Below, one piece after another: positions 17,606 through 26,532 of a stretch of DNA of 31,303 nucleotides (its first letter is position 1; every line of letters starts with the position of its first letter). The DNA is taken from contig JBBDRW010000113.1 in assembly GCA_040905265.1 (NCBI GenBank), positions 1 to 31,303 of the forward strand, given 5' to 3'. Below the pieces are notes generated by a model that saw only the letters and a list, made by a program, of their open reading frames with translations, did no database searches and was not told the DNA's origin. The position numbers and the translations under genes were made by a program. The DNA comes from JBBDRW01 sp040905265. GTDB lineage: Bacteria; Bacteroidota; Rhodothermia; Balneolales; Balneolaceae.

Positions 17606-18775
17606 ATGTCAAAACGAGACTACTATGAAATACTCGGACTCGATAAGAATGCGAGTGCGGACGAAATAAAAAAAGCGTACCGAAAAAAAGCGATGAAGTT
17701 TCATCCTGATCGCAATAAAGGGGATGAAGAGGCTGCAAAAAAGTTCAAGATGGCATCGGAGGCGTATGAGATTTTGCGTGATCCGGAGAAGCGTCAGCGA
17801 TACGATCAGTTCGGCCATGCGGGTATCAATGGCAATCGCGGATTCGGAGGCGCTTCAGACTTCGAAAATGTAAGTTTCGAGGATATCTTCAGCAGATTCG
17901 GAGATATTTTCGGCAGTGATATTTTTGGTGAAAGCAGTTTTGGAGGCAGAGGCCAAAGCCGCCGCCGGCGTTCTCCCGGCCAGCCAGGCAATGATATGAA
18001 ACTGCGTGTCGAGCTGACGCTGGAGGAGATCGCCTTTGGAGTTGAGAAGACTCTGAAAGTCAAGAAACAGATCAGCTGTACTACCTGTAACGGCACCGGT
18101 GCTGCAACCGGAGAAGACTTTGAAACCTGTGGGACCTGTAACGGTATCGGGGAAGTACGACAGGTATCCAGGACCATGTTCGGCCAATTTGTAAATGTAC
18201 AGCCATGCCCCGAGTGCAGGGGAGAGGGGAGAATCATACGAAACAAGTGTGACGAGTGCCGCGGTGAAGGCAGAACCAGAGGCCAGGAGAAGGTCAAGGT
18301 CAAGATCCCCTCAGGAGTGGCCAACGGAAACTATATCACGATGCGTGGCAAGGCAAATGCCGGTATTCGTGGCGGGGATGCGGGTGACCTGATCATACTG
18401 ATTGAGGAGGAGGAGCATGAAGAGTTTGAACGGGATAACAACGATATCTACCACGACCTGCTTCTGAGTGTGTCGGATGCAATTCTTGGAACAGAAAAAG
18501 AGGTACCTACGCTGAAAGGAAAGGCGAAAATAAAGATTGAACCGGGTACGCAGCCAGGAAAACTATTGCGGATGAAGGAGAAGGGTATTGTCGGACTACA
18601 CAATAGTGGAATCGGAGATCAATATATTCGGGTCGGGGTTTACATTCCAAAAGAACTGTCAAAAGAGGAGCGTACTCATGTGGAGGCACTGAAAAACGGG
18701 GAGCATTTTCATGCGTCCAATGCTGAGAACCGGGAGAAAGGGTTCTTTTCAAAGATCAAGGATGTATTTGGCTGA
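17606..18775 (+). CDS. dnaJ: DnaJ (Hsp40) co-chaperone
   Basis: 389 residues, type I Hsp40. It delivers substrates to DnaK and stimulates its ATPase. The J-domain is at about 1-70 with HPD at 33-35. A Gly/Phe-rich linker follows (about 75-135), then four zinc-binding CxxCxGxG repeats (CTTCNGTG, CGTCNGIG, CPECRGEG, CDECRGEG), then the two C-terminal substrate-binding beta-domains and a short tail ending FFSKIKDVFG. The frame is open 60 bp further upstream (17546), but family proteins start at MSKRDYYEILG, so I use ATG 17606. It is downstream of grpE in an evident two-gene unit. It converges with the PBP gene over a 55-bp gap containing only a weak CAGGC-TGT-GCCTG hairpin. Confidence 0.97.
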   Translation: MSKRDYYEILGLDKNASADEIKKAYRKKAMKFHPDRNKGDEEAAKKFKMASEAYEILRDPEKRQRYDQFGHAGINGNRGFGGASDFENVSFEDIFSRFGDIFGSDIFGESSFGGRGQSRRRRSPGQPGNDMKLRVELTLEEIAFGVEKTLKVKKQISCTTCNGTGAATGEDFETCGTCNGIGEVRQVSRTMFGQFVNVQPCPECRGEGRIIRNKCDECRGEGRTRGQEKVKVKIPSGVANGNYITMRGKANAGIRGGDAGDLIILIEEEEHEEFERDNNDIYHDLLLSVSDAILGTEKEVPTLKGKAKIKIEPGTQPGKLLRMKEKGIVGLHNSGIGDQYIRVGVYIPKELSKEERTHVEALKNGEHFHASNAENREKGFFSKIKDVFG

Positions 18776-18830
18776 ACAGGCTGTGCCTGACAGTCTGCCT
18801 TCAGCCGGCGGCCGATGGAAGAAAAAAGAG

Positions 18831-21137
18831 TCAGTCTCGTGTGAAGATGCCTCGAAGGCGGTCCAGAAGAGACTTGGTCTCTTCTCTGTCGGCCCCGATT
18901 TTGCGGGGTGATTCGGGGTCCCGGCCGCTAAAGAAATCTCTGGCCCGGTCTAAAAACCTCTCTTCACGGTAGTCAGGACAGGAGAGATCATGATTTGTCT
19001 CCCACTGGTATGGATAAAATTCGGGAGAGAACAGAGAATCGACGCTCGTATTCGTCTGCACTTTCTGTAGAATGAGACCGGCTATCGGTAGTGCCGTGCG
19101 CGATGCATATCCATTCTCGTCCTGAAACCGCACACGTGAAACCGGGCCGCCGACCCAGGTTCCAAATACCATCTCCGGTGTGATCCCGATAAACCAGCCA
19201 TCGGTATAGTGTTGCGTAGTGCCGGTTTTGCCGGCCAGGGCTCCCTGGATTCCGAACTGACTGCGAAGTGGCTGGCCGGTTCCCCGGTCAACGGCTGCTG
19301 ACAGCATACGGACCATGGTTGCTGCATTCTCTTCCGAGAGCACCCTGGTGTCTGGCCGGGGTTCTGAACCGGATCGGTAGAGTTCGTCACCGTCAGCGTC
19401 ATAAATCGCCCGGATGAACCTGGGTTCTACCCGGTATCCCCGATTCGCAAAGAGGGCGTAGCTGCCGGCAAGTTCCAGGAGAGAGGCTTCAGCAGTTCCC
19501 AGGGCAAGTGAGGGTGTATCCGGAAGTGATGAACGAATCCCCATAGCCTCGGACATCTGACGGACCGGATCAATTCCTGTCTCCATCATCAGGTCTATCG
19601 TAACCGTATTGACCGACTGGGAGAGGGCACCCTGTAACGAATAGTAGCCTCCATACTCGTCGTTCACATTCCGGGGAGTCCACTCTTCAAAGTCCGTATA
19701 CATTGTGAGTTGATTCCGGTAGTAACTGCAGGGCTGATATCCCTGTTCCAGTGCGGTAGCGTAGACAATCGGTTTAAATGCCGAGCCGGTTTGCCGCCGG
19801 GCAGAAACATGGTCAAACTGAAAATCGGGGTGGTTGATTCCGCCCGACCAGGCGAGGATATCTCCTGTCCCGGGGTCCATCGCCAGAAAACCTGCATTCA
19901 GAAACGAGAGGTAGTGTTTCAGGGAGTCATACGGAGAAACTTCACGGACTTCCGGGCCGTTCCATGTAAACAGGTGAGTCGGAACCGGTTCATAGAGAAT
20001 TTGCCGGATTGCAGGGGCCGGCAGTCCATCCGATACCAGAGAGCGGTAGTGTTCGGTGGTTCTCCAGAGTTGAAGTACAGTCTCATCCTCATCCCCGAAA
20101 AATGGATCCTTTTCCCGCTGTCGGTCAAGCAACTCCTGAAGCTGTTTCAGGTGCGAAGCTACAGCTTGTTCTGCGGCACGTTGCAGGGTTGGGTTCAGCG
20201 TGGTCTCAATAACCAGGCCGTCTGAGTAGATATCATAATTTCTGCCGCTTTTGATTTCCAGGCTGTCCAGTATTTGCTCTGCCTTACGCTTCACCTGTTC
20301 CTGAAAATAGGGGGCAAATCTGTGATTTTCGGCCAGCTGATTGTTGACCGTTCCGAGCGGTTTTTCTGCAGCGATTCTTCTCTCTTCCGGCTGGATCAGC
20401 CCATATTTCTCCATCTGGCTCAGTACCAGGTTCCGGCGCTGGAGTGCACGCCCGGGATTGCGCCGCGGATTGTACCAGGTGGTCGCTCTCAGTACACCCG
20501 CAAGGGTTGCTGCTTCATGGAGTTCAAGCTTGTCCGGATGTTTGTTATAAAAATGTTTGGCTGCCCGTTCAAGCCCGTATGTATTTTCTCCGAAAGAGAC
20601 AGTGTTGATATAGAGTTCAAGGATTTCATCTTTGGTATAGACTGATTCAAGCCGCCGGGCGATCATCATCTCCCTGGTTTTTTCAATAACCAATCCGAGA
20701 CCGCGTCCGGACTCTCTTGGATAGAGGTTCTTCGCCAGTTGTTGTGTAAGCGTACTTCCTCCACCGGCATCTTGTCGAAACAGAATCGTTTTGATCAGAA
20801 CCCGTGCAAGGGCACGGTAGTCAATTCCGTTATGCTGATAGAACCGGATGTCTTCCGTGGCCAGTAGTGCATTTTTGAAATTGGGGGATACCTCTTCCAG
20901 AGGTATGGTGATCCGGTTTTGATGATAGATTGAGCCGATTACAGATCCGTCAGATGCGAGGATCTGTGTTGCCTCCTGGTTTCGGATCTCCTGAAGTTCC
21001 TGACTGGCAGGCAGAGAGCCAAAGAGCCCCGCCCAAACAGAGAGTAAAAATAGTGCCAGCATGAGGATCAGGGAGGCGCTGATGAGGGCACCTGCAGACA
21101 ACACTCGTTTCAGGGAAGGGGGGAAATCATACTTCAT
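18831..21137 (-). CDS. Bifunctional class A penicillin-binding protein (PBP1a type)
   Basis: 768 residues, full length. It polymerises lipid II and cross-links peptidoglycan at the outer face of the inner membrane. A single N-terminal anchor spans about 13-40. The glycosyltransferase family 51 domain shows ATEDIRFYQHNGID with catalytic Glu95, and GGGSTLTQQLAKNL (125-138). The transpeptidase domain has the SxxK nucleophile Ser452-Lys455 in TGSAFKP, the SxN motif SVN (508-510), and KTGT (637-640). The C-terminal tail after about 705 is basic/acidic and lacks a clear extra domain. It appears monocistronic, 182 bp downstream of the Dabb gene, with a 9-bp inverted repeat just upstream of its start. 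E. coli MrcA is larger because of an additional OB domain. Confidence 0.95.
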   Translation of the reverse strand: MKYDFPPSLKRVLSAGALISASLILMLALFLLSVWAGLFGSLPASQELQEIRNQEATQILASDGSVIGSIYHQNRITIPLEEVSPNFKNALLATEDIRFYQHNGIDYRALARVLIKTILFRQDAGGGSTLTQQLAKNLYPRESGRGLGLVIEKTREMMIARRLESVYTKDEILELYINTVSFGENTYGLERAAKHFYNKHPDKLELHEAATLAGVLRATTWYNPRRNPGRALQRRNLVLSQMEKYGLIQPEERRIAAEKPLGTVNNQLAENHRFAPYFQEQVKRKAEQILDSLEIKSGRNYDIYSDGLVIETTLNPTLQRAAEQAVASHLKQLQELLDRQREKDPFFGDEDETVLQLWRTTEHYRSLVSDGLPAPAIRQILYEPVPTHLFTWNGPEVREVSPYDSLKHYLSFLNAGFLAMDPGTGDILAWSGGINHPDFQFDHVSARRQTGSAFKPIVYATALEQGYQPCSYYRNQLTMYTDFEEWTPRNVNDEYGGYYSLQGALSQSVNTVTIDLMMETGIDPVRQMSEAMGIRSSLPDTPSLALGTAEASLLELAGSYALFANRGYRVEPRFIRAIYDADGDELYRSGSEPRPDTRVLSEENAATMVRMLSAAVDRGTGQPLRSQFGIQGALAGKTGTTQHYTDGWFIGITPEMVFGTWVGGPVSRVRFQDENGYASRTALPIAGLILQKVQTNTSVDSLFSPEFYPYQWETNHDLSCPDYREERFLDRARDFFSGRDPESPRKIGADREETKSLLDRLRGIFTRD

Positions 21138-21163
21138 TCACTGCTTGTCCTGGGGTTTGATGA

Positions 21164-21210
21164 GAACTTTTTCCAATGGGTTGTTTTACACGAACAGCTG
21201 AAAAAAGTTC
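21164..21210. repeat. Inverted repeat GAACTTTTT-N29-AAAAAGTTC upstream of the PBP gene
   Basis: Perfect 9-bp arms (21164-21172, 21202-21210) with a 29-base spacer, 27-73 bp upstream of the PBP ATG on the minus strand. It could be a regulatory dyad, or a structure ending the Dabb transcript. Its A/T-rich arms lower the significance. Confidence 0.3.
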
Positions 21211-21319
21211 CATCAATCAAGCAGTATGCTGAAGAAGCAGACATCGGGAAAGCGGATACACGGCCAGTGTTGGTGACTGGATGGAATCCGCTCTCCCGGT
21301 GTTCGACAAGAGACAGAGG

Positions 21320-21727
21320 CTACTCGGACGGAGTCATGGCATCATAAACGATGACATTTTCCCAGAGGTGACTGTTGACCTCTACAAACCGGGTATGAAT
21401 CGGGTGTATCTGATAGGCAGCTTCGGCCTCTTCATCCGCAAAGACAAATGTAATGGAATAGTCATAGGTGTTGTCAATGACGCCACGCTCTTCGGTTGCA
21501 GCAGGGACGCCGATCCAGCCATGCTGGATTTGGGGGATCTCCCGGAGTTTTTTCAATTCACCGTAGAAGGTTTCGGCATCTTCGTCACTTACTTCATCGT
21601 GAAACCAAAAGTAGACGGTGTGTACCAGGGAGCTCTCCTGACGAGGCAGGTCACTGCTCGTCGGTTCCGGGTTGTTGAGAGCCAGGCCTGCAAATAGAAA
21701 ACTGCATAGAAGTAGGTAGATAGTCAT
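21320..21727 (-). CDS. Secreted Dabb (stress-responsive alpha/beta-barrel) domain protein
   Basis: 135 residues. A short signal peptide (TIYLLLCSFLFAGLALNN) precedes a single ferredoxin-like Dabb domain of about 100 residues. The domain starts with the family pattern LVHTVYFWFHDEVSD, has FYGELKKLREIP in helix 1, YDYSITFVFADEEAEAAYQIHPIHTRFVE, and ends ENVIVYDAM. Dabb proteins dimerise; a few are plant enzymes, but most bacterial ones have no established function. Export suggests a periplasmic role. It lies between the PBP gene and a second DUF1080 gene, separated from the latter by a strong hairpin, so it probably has its own promoter; TACCTTTC upstream is only a near match to a -7 element. 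Confidence 0.82.
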   Translation of the reverse strand: MTIYLLLCSFLFAGLALNNPEPTSSDLPRQESSLVHTVYFWFHDEVSDEDAETFYGELKKLREIPQIQHGWIGVPAATEERGVIDNTYDYSITFVFADEEAEAAYQIHPIHTRFVEVNSHLWENVIVYDAMTPSE

Positions 21728-21803
21728 GATATTTGATTTGGTTGATTTTGAATGATGGTACTATAGTCTGTCTGAAAGGTATGCTTTCAAAAGATTATAT
21801 TAC

Positions 21804-21841
21804 AGGAGGCTTTGCAAAAAGACGGTTTTGAAAAGCCTCCT
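21804..21841 (-). terminator. Strong intrinsic-terminator-like hairpin after the DUF1080 gene
   Basis: 10-bp perfect arms AGGAGGCTTT (21804-21813) and AAAGCCTCCT (21832-21841), then one G/A mismatch, then a further 5-bp stem CAAAA/TTTTG closed by a 6-base loop. It starts at the stop codon of the minus-strand DUF1080 gene. The tail (minus strand) is T-containing but not a pure T-run. It is the most stable hairpin I noticed in the window. Confidence 0.6.
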
Positions 21842-22602
21842 TACAGTTCACGGATATAAATATTTTTAAACTGTACCAGGGAGGGTGAACTTGCCCACTC
21901 ACCGTCTGTGATATGCCCATGGTGCTGCAGCGCGATTCTGCCGCTCTCCGGGACTCCCGGGAGCTCTGCATTTTCAATAACCATGTGGCCGTTCAATTCT
22001 ACAGAGAGCCTGTCTCCGGACATTGTGATCTCAAAGGTGTTCCACTCCCCGATATGGTTATCGGCAAACATGGATGGAGTCACACCCGCCTGAACCTCTT
22101 CCGGCATATTGGAATCAGTACGATATCCATACACTTCCCCCGATCCGACCGGCCAGGTCCAGATATTGATCTGTGCCTTGGAGGTTCCCCGGACATAGAT
22201 ACCGGAGTCAGCATCCGGCAGTGCTATTCGAAGTACACTGCCGTCACTATGTCGCTGAGAGCTCCCGTCCGGACGGACGATCACTGCATTCTCATTGATG
22301 AAAGGAGCCTCTTTAATCCGCCAGTCAACTCTCAGGACAAAATCTCCATATTCTTCTTCAGTCCAGAGGTTTTTATCTCCCGGTGCTTCACTCATAGCGT
22401 CATAGTCAATCACACCGTCCAGTACCTTCCAGTGGCCACCGTCACCTTCAGGAACAATCCAGCCTGACAGATCCTCGTCATTAAACAGAGGTTGCCAATC
22501 ATTTTGCTGAGCGGTCAGGACAGTGGTTACGCATGTGGAGAGAAATAATACGAGGAGCAGCCCTGAGAGCTTGCCGAAGAGATATCGGAGATTTGAAAAC
22601 AT
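21841..22602 (-). CDS. Secreted DUF1080 (3-keto-disaccharide hydrolase) family protein, second copy
   Basis: 253 residues with an N-terminal signal (GKLSGLLLVLFLSTCVTTVLTA) and likely cleavage around TAQ. The DUF1080 fold is shown by WQPLFNDEDLSGWIVPEGDGGHWKVLDGVIDY, the mid-domain DADSGIYVRG...INIWTWPVGSGEVYGY, the GEWNTFEITMSGDRLSVELNG strand pair, and the final GRIALQHHGH...VQFKNIYIREL. It shares the C-terminal pattern of the protein encoded at 3052-3825, but the two are otherwise diverged and 18 kb apart, so they are paralogues rather than a recent duplication. Family annotation points to glycoside or 3-keto-sugar hydrolysis in the periplasm; the actual substrate is unknown. It is preceded by a 149-bp gap carrying a 10-bp palindrome, CTGGCGCCAG, at 22640-22649. 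Confidence 0.87.
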   Translation of the reverse strand: MFSNLRYLFGKLSGLLLVLFLSTCVTTVLTAQQNDWQPLFNDEDLSGWIVPEGDGGHWKVLDGVIDYDAMSEAPGDKNLWTEEEYGDFVLRVDWRIKEAPFINENAVIVRPDGSSQRHSDGSVLRIALPDADSGIYVRGTSKAQINIWTWPVGSGEVYGYRTDSNMPEEVQAGVTPSMFADNHIGEWNTFEITMSGDRLSVELNGHMVIENAELPGVPESGRIALQHHGHITDGEWASSPSLVQFKNIYIREL

Positions 22603-22751
22603 GAATGGATGGATTGATGATCGTTGGCATGGCCTCTGCCTGGCGCCAGCCGGCAGGGATAGCCCTGAACTGTCTGCAATGAACAGAAGGACACTATGAA
22701 TCTTCTGACAGACACTAAATATAAGAAGTTTTGAATCAGTAGAAAGTCTAT

Positions 22752-25700
22752 TCAGAGTTCGGGGTCTGCCTCTCTGAGCAGCTCGAAGTAGCGCTCGATC
22801 AAAAGCTGGTATTCATCCCTGAACCGGGTATAGGCAGGGTCATGCAGGCGTGTCCGTATTTCCTGAAGGAGCTCTTCCAGGGAGACGTCAGGGGGTGTTG
22901 CCCTCTGATAGGGATCTGCCGATCTGCCGCGGTACTCATCCTCTTCCTCCCCACGCTCCTGAAGCGACTCCTCTGCATCGAGCATTCTTGAGAGAATATT
23001 CTGTTGCCGCCGGACCATGATCGGATCCGTCATCCCGCCTCTCATATCGTTGATGGCATCCTCCATCTCTTCAAGCATTCTCTGTATCTCGCTCAGGCTT
23101 CGGTCACCTTCCCGGAGTGCGCCATTTCGTTGTAACTCCTGGAGTTTGCGCCGGATCTCATTCTGCTGCTGTGTGAGCTGCTCGAGCCGATCCGACTGTT
23201 CCCGGGTAAGTCTCTCTCCCTGAATATCATTGATGAACTCCTGTAGCTGCCGGTTGAGTTCCTGCTGGTCTCCCGACATCTGTTGCATCTGTTCCAGCAT
23301 CTGTTGCATCGACATCGACCCACCCGCTCCATCCTGCTGATCCATCAGCTGGTCGATAGCTGTTGCAAGCATGGATGCAAGATCGTTGATGCCTCCAAGC
23401 GCTTCTCTGGAGGCGATAACGGACATTCGCTGGTCCCGTTCAGTCAGCTGATTTCTGGCCCGGCTCAACGACTGTTCCACTTCGACTTTCTTTCTGCTGA
23501 TTGTTCCGGAGAGTGATGGAATCTCTGATGCGACCTGGGTCAGTGTATCCGAGACCTGACGGAACAAATTATTGATATTATTCTGGCGACGGGCAAGGTC
23601 GACAAATCCCTGGCTGCGGGTTGCAGTCTCCCCGGAAGTCACTGCAATATTTTCCTGGGATTCGGAAAGTTCGATCAAGGTATAGAGAGATTGCTGCATC
23701 GCCAACAGGTTGATCTGAATCTGCTGGCCGCTCATCTGCTGTTGTGCTTCTCTGAGCGTCTCAGCCCGTTCACGAAACCGTTCTCCAATATTCTCTCTTC
23801 GTTCGGCTCTTCCGGACAGATCTTCACCGGGATTCCGATCAGACTCCTGAATCAGTTCTTCGAGTTCTTGCCGGATTTCACCGAGCTCTTGCCGGCTTTC
23901 GTCTTGCAGCTGCTCAAGCCTGGCTGCATTTCGTTCAGGTGGGTTCCGGTTCAGATTTTCGAGTTGTCGGTCCAGATGCCCGGTATCTTCCCGGACCCCT
24001 CTCATTTCATCCAGAATCTCTTCGGCCGGACGTGTTTCATCTGTTGTGGTTTCCATGCGGTTTCCAAGCTCATCATACTGCCTTGCCAACCTGTCCAGAT
24101 CACTGTTCATCTTGAGCGCTTTAAAAAGCTCGACAGTTCGTTCAAGCCGTTCACGAAATACCTGTTCATTGAATTCGAACTGTTCAAGTGCCTGTTGAAG
24201 CTCCTGGGCGTTCAGGTTGCCGAGAAGCTCCTGAAGTTCCTCCAGTGCGCTTCGAAGTTCCGGATCATCCAGCTCATCCATGAGGTTCTGAAGCTGCCTG
24301 TATGCATTCCGTGTTTCGTCCGAAACCATTGAATTCTCTTCGAACTCCCTGCGAATCTCCTCAAACTGTTCCTGCAGGCGGGTTATGGAATCCTCGACGT
24401 CCTCCTGCTGACTCTTTACATCTTCAAGCATTTGCTGCTCTTCCCACCCCGGTTCCGGGTTTTCCTGTAACCGGTTTCGAAATTCTCTGTACTCATCTTC
24501 CATCTCCCGATACTCTTCCGAGGCGTTGTTTATCGTCTCACCGACCGAACGTTCCTTCTGTTCGATCTCCTCCATCCAGGCGCTCATTGAGGGTATTTCA
24601 AGAAGGATCGGGCGGGACCGTGTATATTTGTACCCATTCCAGCTGTCATTATCCCGAACGGAGACCGTAACCTCCAACCGGTCCCGGGGGCGTAAATCCA
24701 GCGAGTCGAGATCCCAGACGTGACGGTTCACACCACTGCGTACAGGAGTATCCAGCCGGGCCGAGCCGGTATGGGGTTCGGTTGTAAAGGCGCGTCTGAG
24801 TTCCCAATTCAGTTCAGCACCTGTCAATCCGAAGTCATCAGCTGCCCGGTAGTGGATCTCAAGTTCGGAAGGTTCTGCATGCCTTACCGTCTGTTCCGGC
24901 TCCAGAATAGTGACAGACGGGTATTCATCCTGTATCAACTGTACTGTAAATCGAAATGGATTGCGATTCGTTAGGCCGTCACGGTCAATCATTTCAAATG
25001 AAAGCGTATCATTCCTTTCAACGGTAAATGTATACTCAAAGCTGAATGAATCCGGATCCGCCATCTCCATCGGCCTGTCAATATTCGATTGCGTTAGCCG
25101 GATACCCTCAACGGGTTTGTTGAGCCTGCCTGTCAACACCACTTCAGACCCGCCGTACGCACGAATTCTGGCAAACGGGTACTCCTGTTCCGATACTCCC
25201 AATTCGGTATAGGAAGGGGGGGTAATCATGGCAGTAAGAGACTCGAATCGTGGAAGATGGCGCACTTCAATCCGGTACTCTTCCGATCGGAAACCGTCCA
25301 TTTCAACAAAATATACTCCGTCACCGGTAAGTTCCAGCTCACCGGCTGAATAAGTGCCATTCCCTTCCGGCCTCATCGGCCGGCGCCTGTACTCGTTTTC
25401 AATATCCGTTTTCAAAGCAAGTGTAACCTGGTTTGGCAGGTGGCCTCCCGAATATTCAACAGTAGGAGTGAAGCTGTTTCCGTACTCAACAATCCGGTCT
25501 CCCGGCAGGATTGTAAACCGATAGGGGTTTGGCATATCCTCTGATGTCCAGAAAGCAAGCGAGCGTAGCGCGGCATCGGGGTAGGAGTATGATATTGAAC
25601 CGAAAAGGAGAAGTGATACAACCAGAAGTATGGAACCTGTCAGAAAACGTCTGCGATGCGGGCTGTTTCTTAGAAAATCGGACTGCTTTTGCACCCAATT

Positions 25701-26099
25701 CTCCGGTTGAAACCACTCCAGGTTTCGGCGGATGGCAAGTTCCTGAAACGGAGTCCGGCCGGTTCGGGAGTCCAGGTAGAGGTCGAGCGCATTTCCGGCC
25801 TCTTCAAGCCCCGACTGCCTGCAAAACGTGCGATAAAATTCCCTGAATGGCTGTCGTGAACCCGGCTCGCAGATCTGCCGGTAGACAAATAGAGAGAAGG
25901 CGACTATAGCAATCCAGCCCGCCGATTTGCCCCATGCCGTCAGGTAGAGGCTGGATTCCAGGAGTGTGACCAGTGCCGCTCCGGAAAAGAGGAGGGCAAT
26001 AAGCATAAACACCGGGCCCAGAGTCGCATTGCGGGAGATCCGGTTATGGAGCCTCTGGAGATCACTGACGATCTTCTCTGCCCGTGAATGCTCATTCAT
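22752..26099 (-). CDS. DUF4175 family membrane protein with very long coiled-coil region
   Basis: 1115 residues from the ATG at 26099; an in-frame TTG four codons upstream is possible but less likely. Two membrane spans occur near the N-terminus (about 30-48 and 60-75) and a third at about 150-170. Beta-rich, Ig-like periplasmic segments follow (about 180-500), including ITPPSYTELGV and VTILEPEQTVRHAEPSELEIHYRAADDFGL, typical of DUF4175. From about 510 to 1060 the chain is Glu/Gln/Arg-rich with repeated heptads, predicting long coiled coils, with Met/Gln-rich patches (SMSMQQMLEQMQQMS). No catalytic motif is evident and the function is unknown. In Bacteroidota, relatives often lie near MoxR/BatA-type genes; none are here. 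It is the last gene of the minus-strand run that includes the mini kinase. Confidence 0.85.
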   Translation of the reverse strand: MNEHSRAEKIVSDLQRLHNRISRNATLGPVFMLIALLFSGAALVTLLESSLYLTAWGKSAGWIAIVAFSLFVYRQICEPGSRQPFREFYRTFCRQSGLEEAGNALDLYLDSRTGRTPFQELAIRRNLEWFQPENWVQKQSDFLRNSPHRRRFLTGSILLVVSLLLFGSISYSYPDAALRSLAFWTSEDMPNPYRFTILPGDRIVEYGNSFTPTVEYSGGHLPNQVTLALKTDIENEYRRRPMRPEGNGTYSAGELELTGDGVYFVEMDGFRSEEYRIEVRHLPRFESLTAMITPPSYTELGVSEQEYPFARIRAYGGSEVVLTGRLNKPVEGIRLTQSNIDRPMEMADPDSFSFEYTFTVERNDTLSFEMIDRDGLTNRNPFRFTVQLIQDEYPSVTILEPEQTVRHAEPSELEIHYRAADDFGLTGAELNWELRRAFTTEPHTGSARLDTPVRSGVNRHVWDLDSLDLRPRDRLEVTVSVRDNDSWNGYKYTRSRPILLEIPSMSAWMEEIEQKERSVGETINNASEEYREMEDEYREFRNRLQENPEPGWEEQQMLEDVKSQQEDVEDSITRLQEQFEEIRREFEENSMVSDETRNAYRQLQNLMDELDDPELRSALEELQELLGNLNAQELQQALEQFEFNEQVFRERLERTVELFKALKMNSDLDRLARQYDELGNRMETTTDETRPAEEILDEMRGVREDTGHLDRQLENLNRNPPERNAARLEQLQDESRQELGEIRQELEELIQESDRNPGEDLSGRAERRENIGERFRERAETLREAQQQMSGQQIQINLLAMQQSLYTLIELSESQENIAVTSGETATRSQGFVDLARRQNNINNLFRQVSDTLTQVASEIPSLSGTISRKKVEVEQSLSRARNQLTERDQRMSVIASREALGGINDLASMLATAIDQLMDQQDGAGGSMSMQQMLEQMQQMSGDQQELNRQLQEFINDIQGERLTREQSDRLEQLTQQQNEIRRKLQELQRNGALREGDRSLSEIQRMLEEMEDAINDMRGGMTDPIMVRRQQNILSRMLDAEESLQERGEEEDEYRGRSADPYQRATPPDVSLEELLQEIRTRLHDPAYTRFRDEYQLLIERYFELLREADPEL

Positions 26100-26209
26100 C
26101 TGGATAGCCAAAGTCTTTTGGTTCAGTATAGATTATGAAGTATAACGAAAATATAGGGTTTTGCTGTATATGGAATTCCACAGGTTCAACGGATGATTCT
26201 GTGAAGTTC

Positions 26210-26503
26210 TCAATGGGTGAGAATCTGTCTAAGCTCGGAGTATTCCATAGAATACTTTTGTAGCGACAGAAGGCTGGATACCAGGGCCAGGTTGATTTTG
26301 ACCATGTTGTGAAGCCCCTGGATTTTCTCCCTGTCATTCACGTGATAGAGATCGAAGAGCGGTCGACCAAGACGTTCTTCAGGGTTATGTCCGGGCAGAT
26401 GCTGGTTGGAGGAAGAGACGTAGAAAGAGTTCCCCTCCGGGGGGTGATGTGAGATCGCATCCGATATGATTTCCGTCAGTAGCTTGATTTCTTCTGCATT
26501 CAT
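26210..26503 (-). CDS. Mini histidine-kinase-like protein: half PAS plus HisKA_2-type DHp helix, no ATPase domain
   Basis: 97 residues. Residues 27-62 match the first half of a PAS domain: FYVSSSNQHLPG, NPEERLGRPLFDLYHVNDREKIQ. Without the second PAS half, residues 64-82 (LHNMVKINLALVSSLLSLQ) match the phosphoacceptor helix of HisKA_2-type kinases, whose consensus runs HHRVKNNLQ..SSLLSLQ; His65 aligns with the phosphoacceptor. The protein stops 15 residues later, with no HATPase_c domain. It is therefore either an internally deleted and truncated sensor-kinase relic or a small phosphotransfer or dimerisation partner. Domain matches are by eye. The frame has its own ATG and lies 111 bp upstream of the DUF4175 ATG. 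A perfect 8-11-8 dyad lies 30 bp upstream of its start. Confidence 0.6.
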   Translation of the reverse strand: MNAEEIKLLTEIISDAISHHPPEGNSFYVSSSNQHLPGHNPEERLGRPLFDLYHVNDREKIQGLHNMVKINLALVSSLLSLQKYSMEYSELRQILTH

Positions 26504-26532
26504 GTGTGTGTCCCTCTACAATAATATACCGG

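Noticed and set aside
18776..18830. Terminator between dnaJ and the PBP gene
   Set aside because: CAGGC-TGT-GCCTG is short and lacks a T-run; not listed as a feature.
23691..24332. 213-codon plus-strand frame
   Set aside because: Antisense shadow of the Glu/Gln-rich coiled coil of the DUF4175 gene, where the repetitive codon use keeps opposite frames open.
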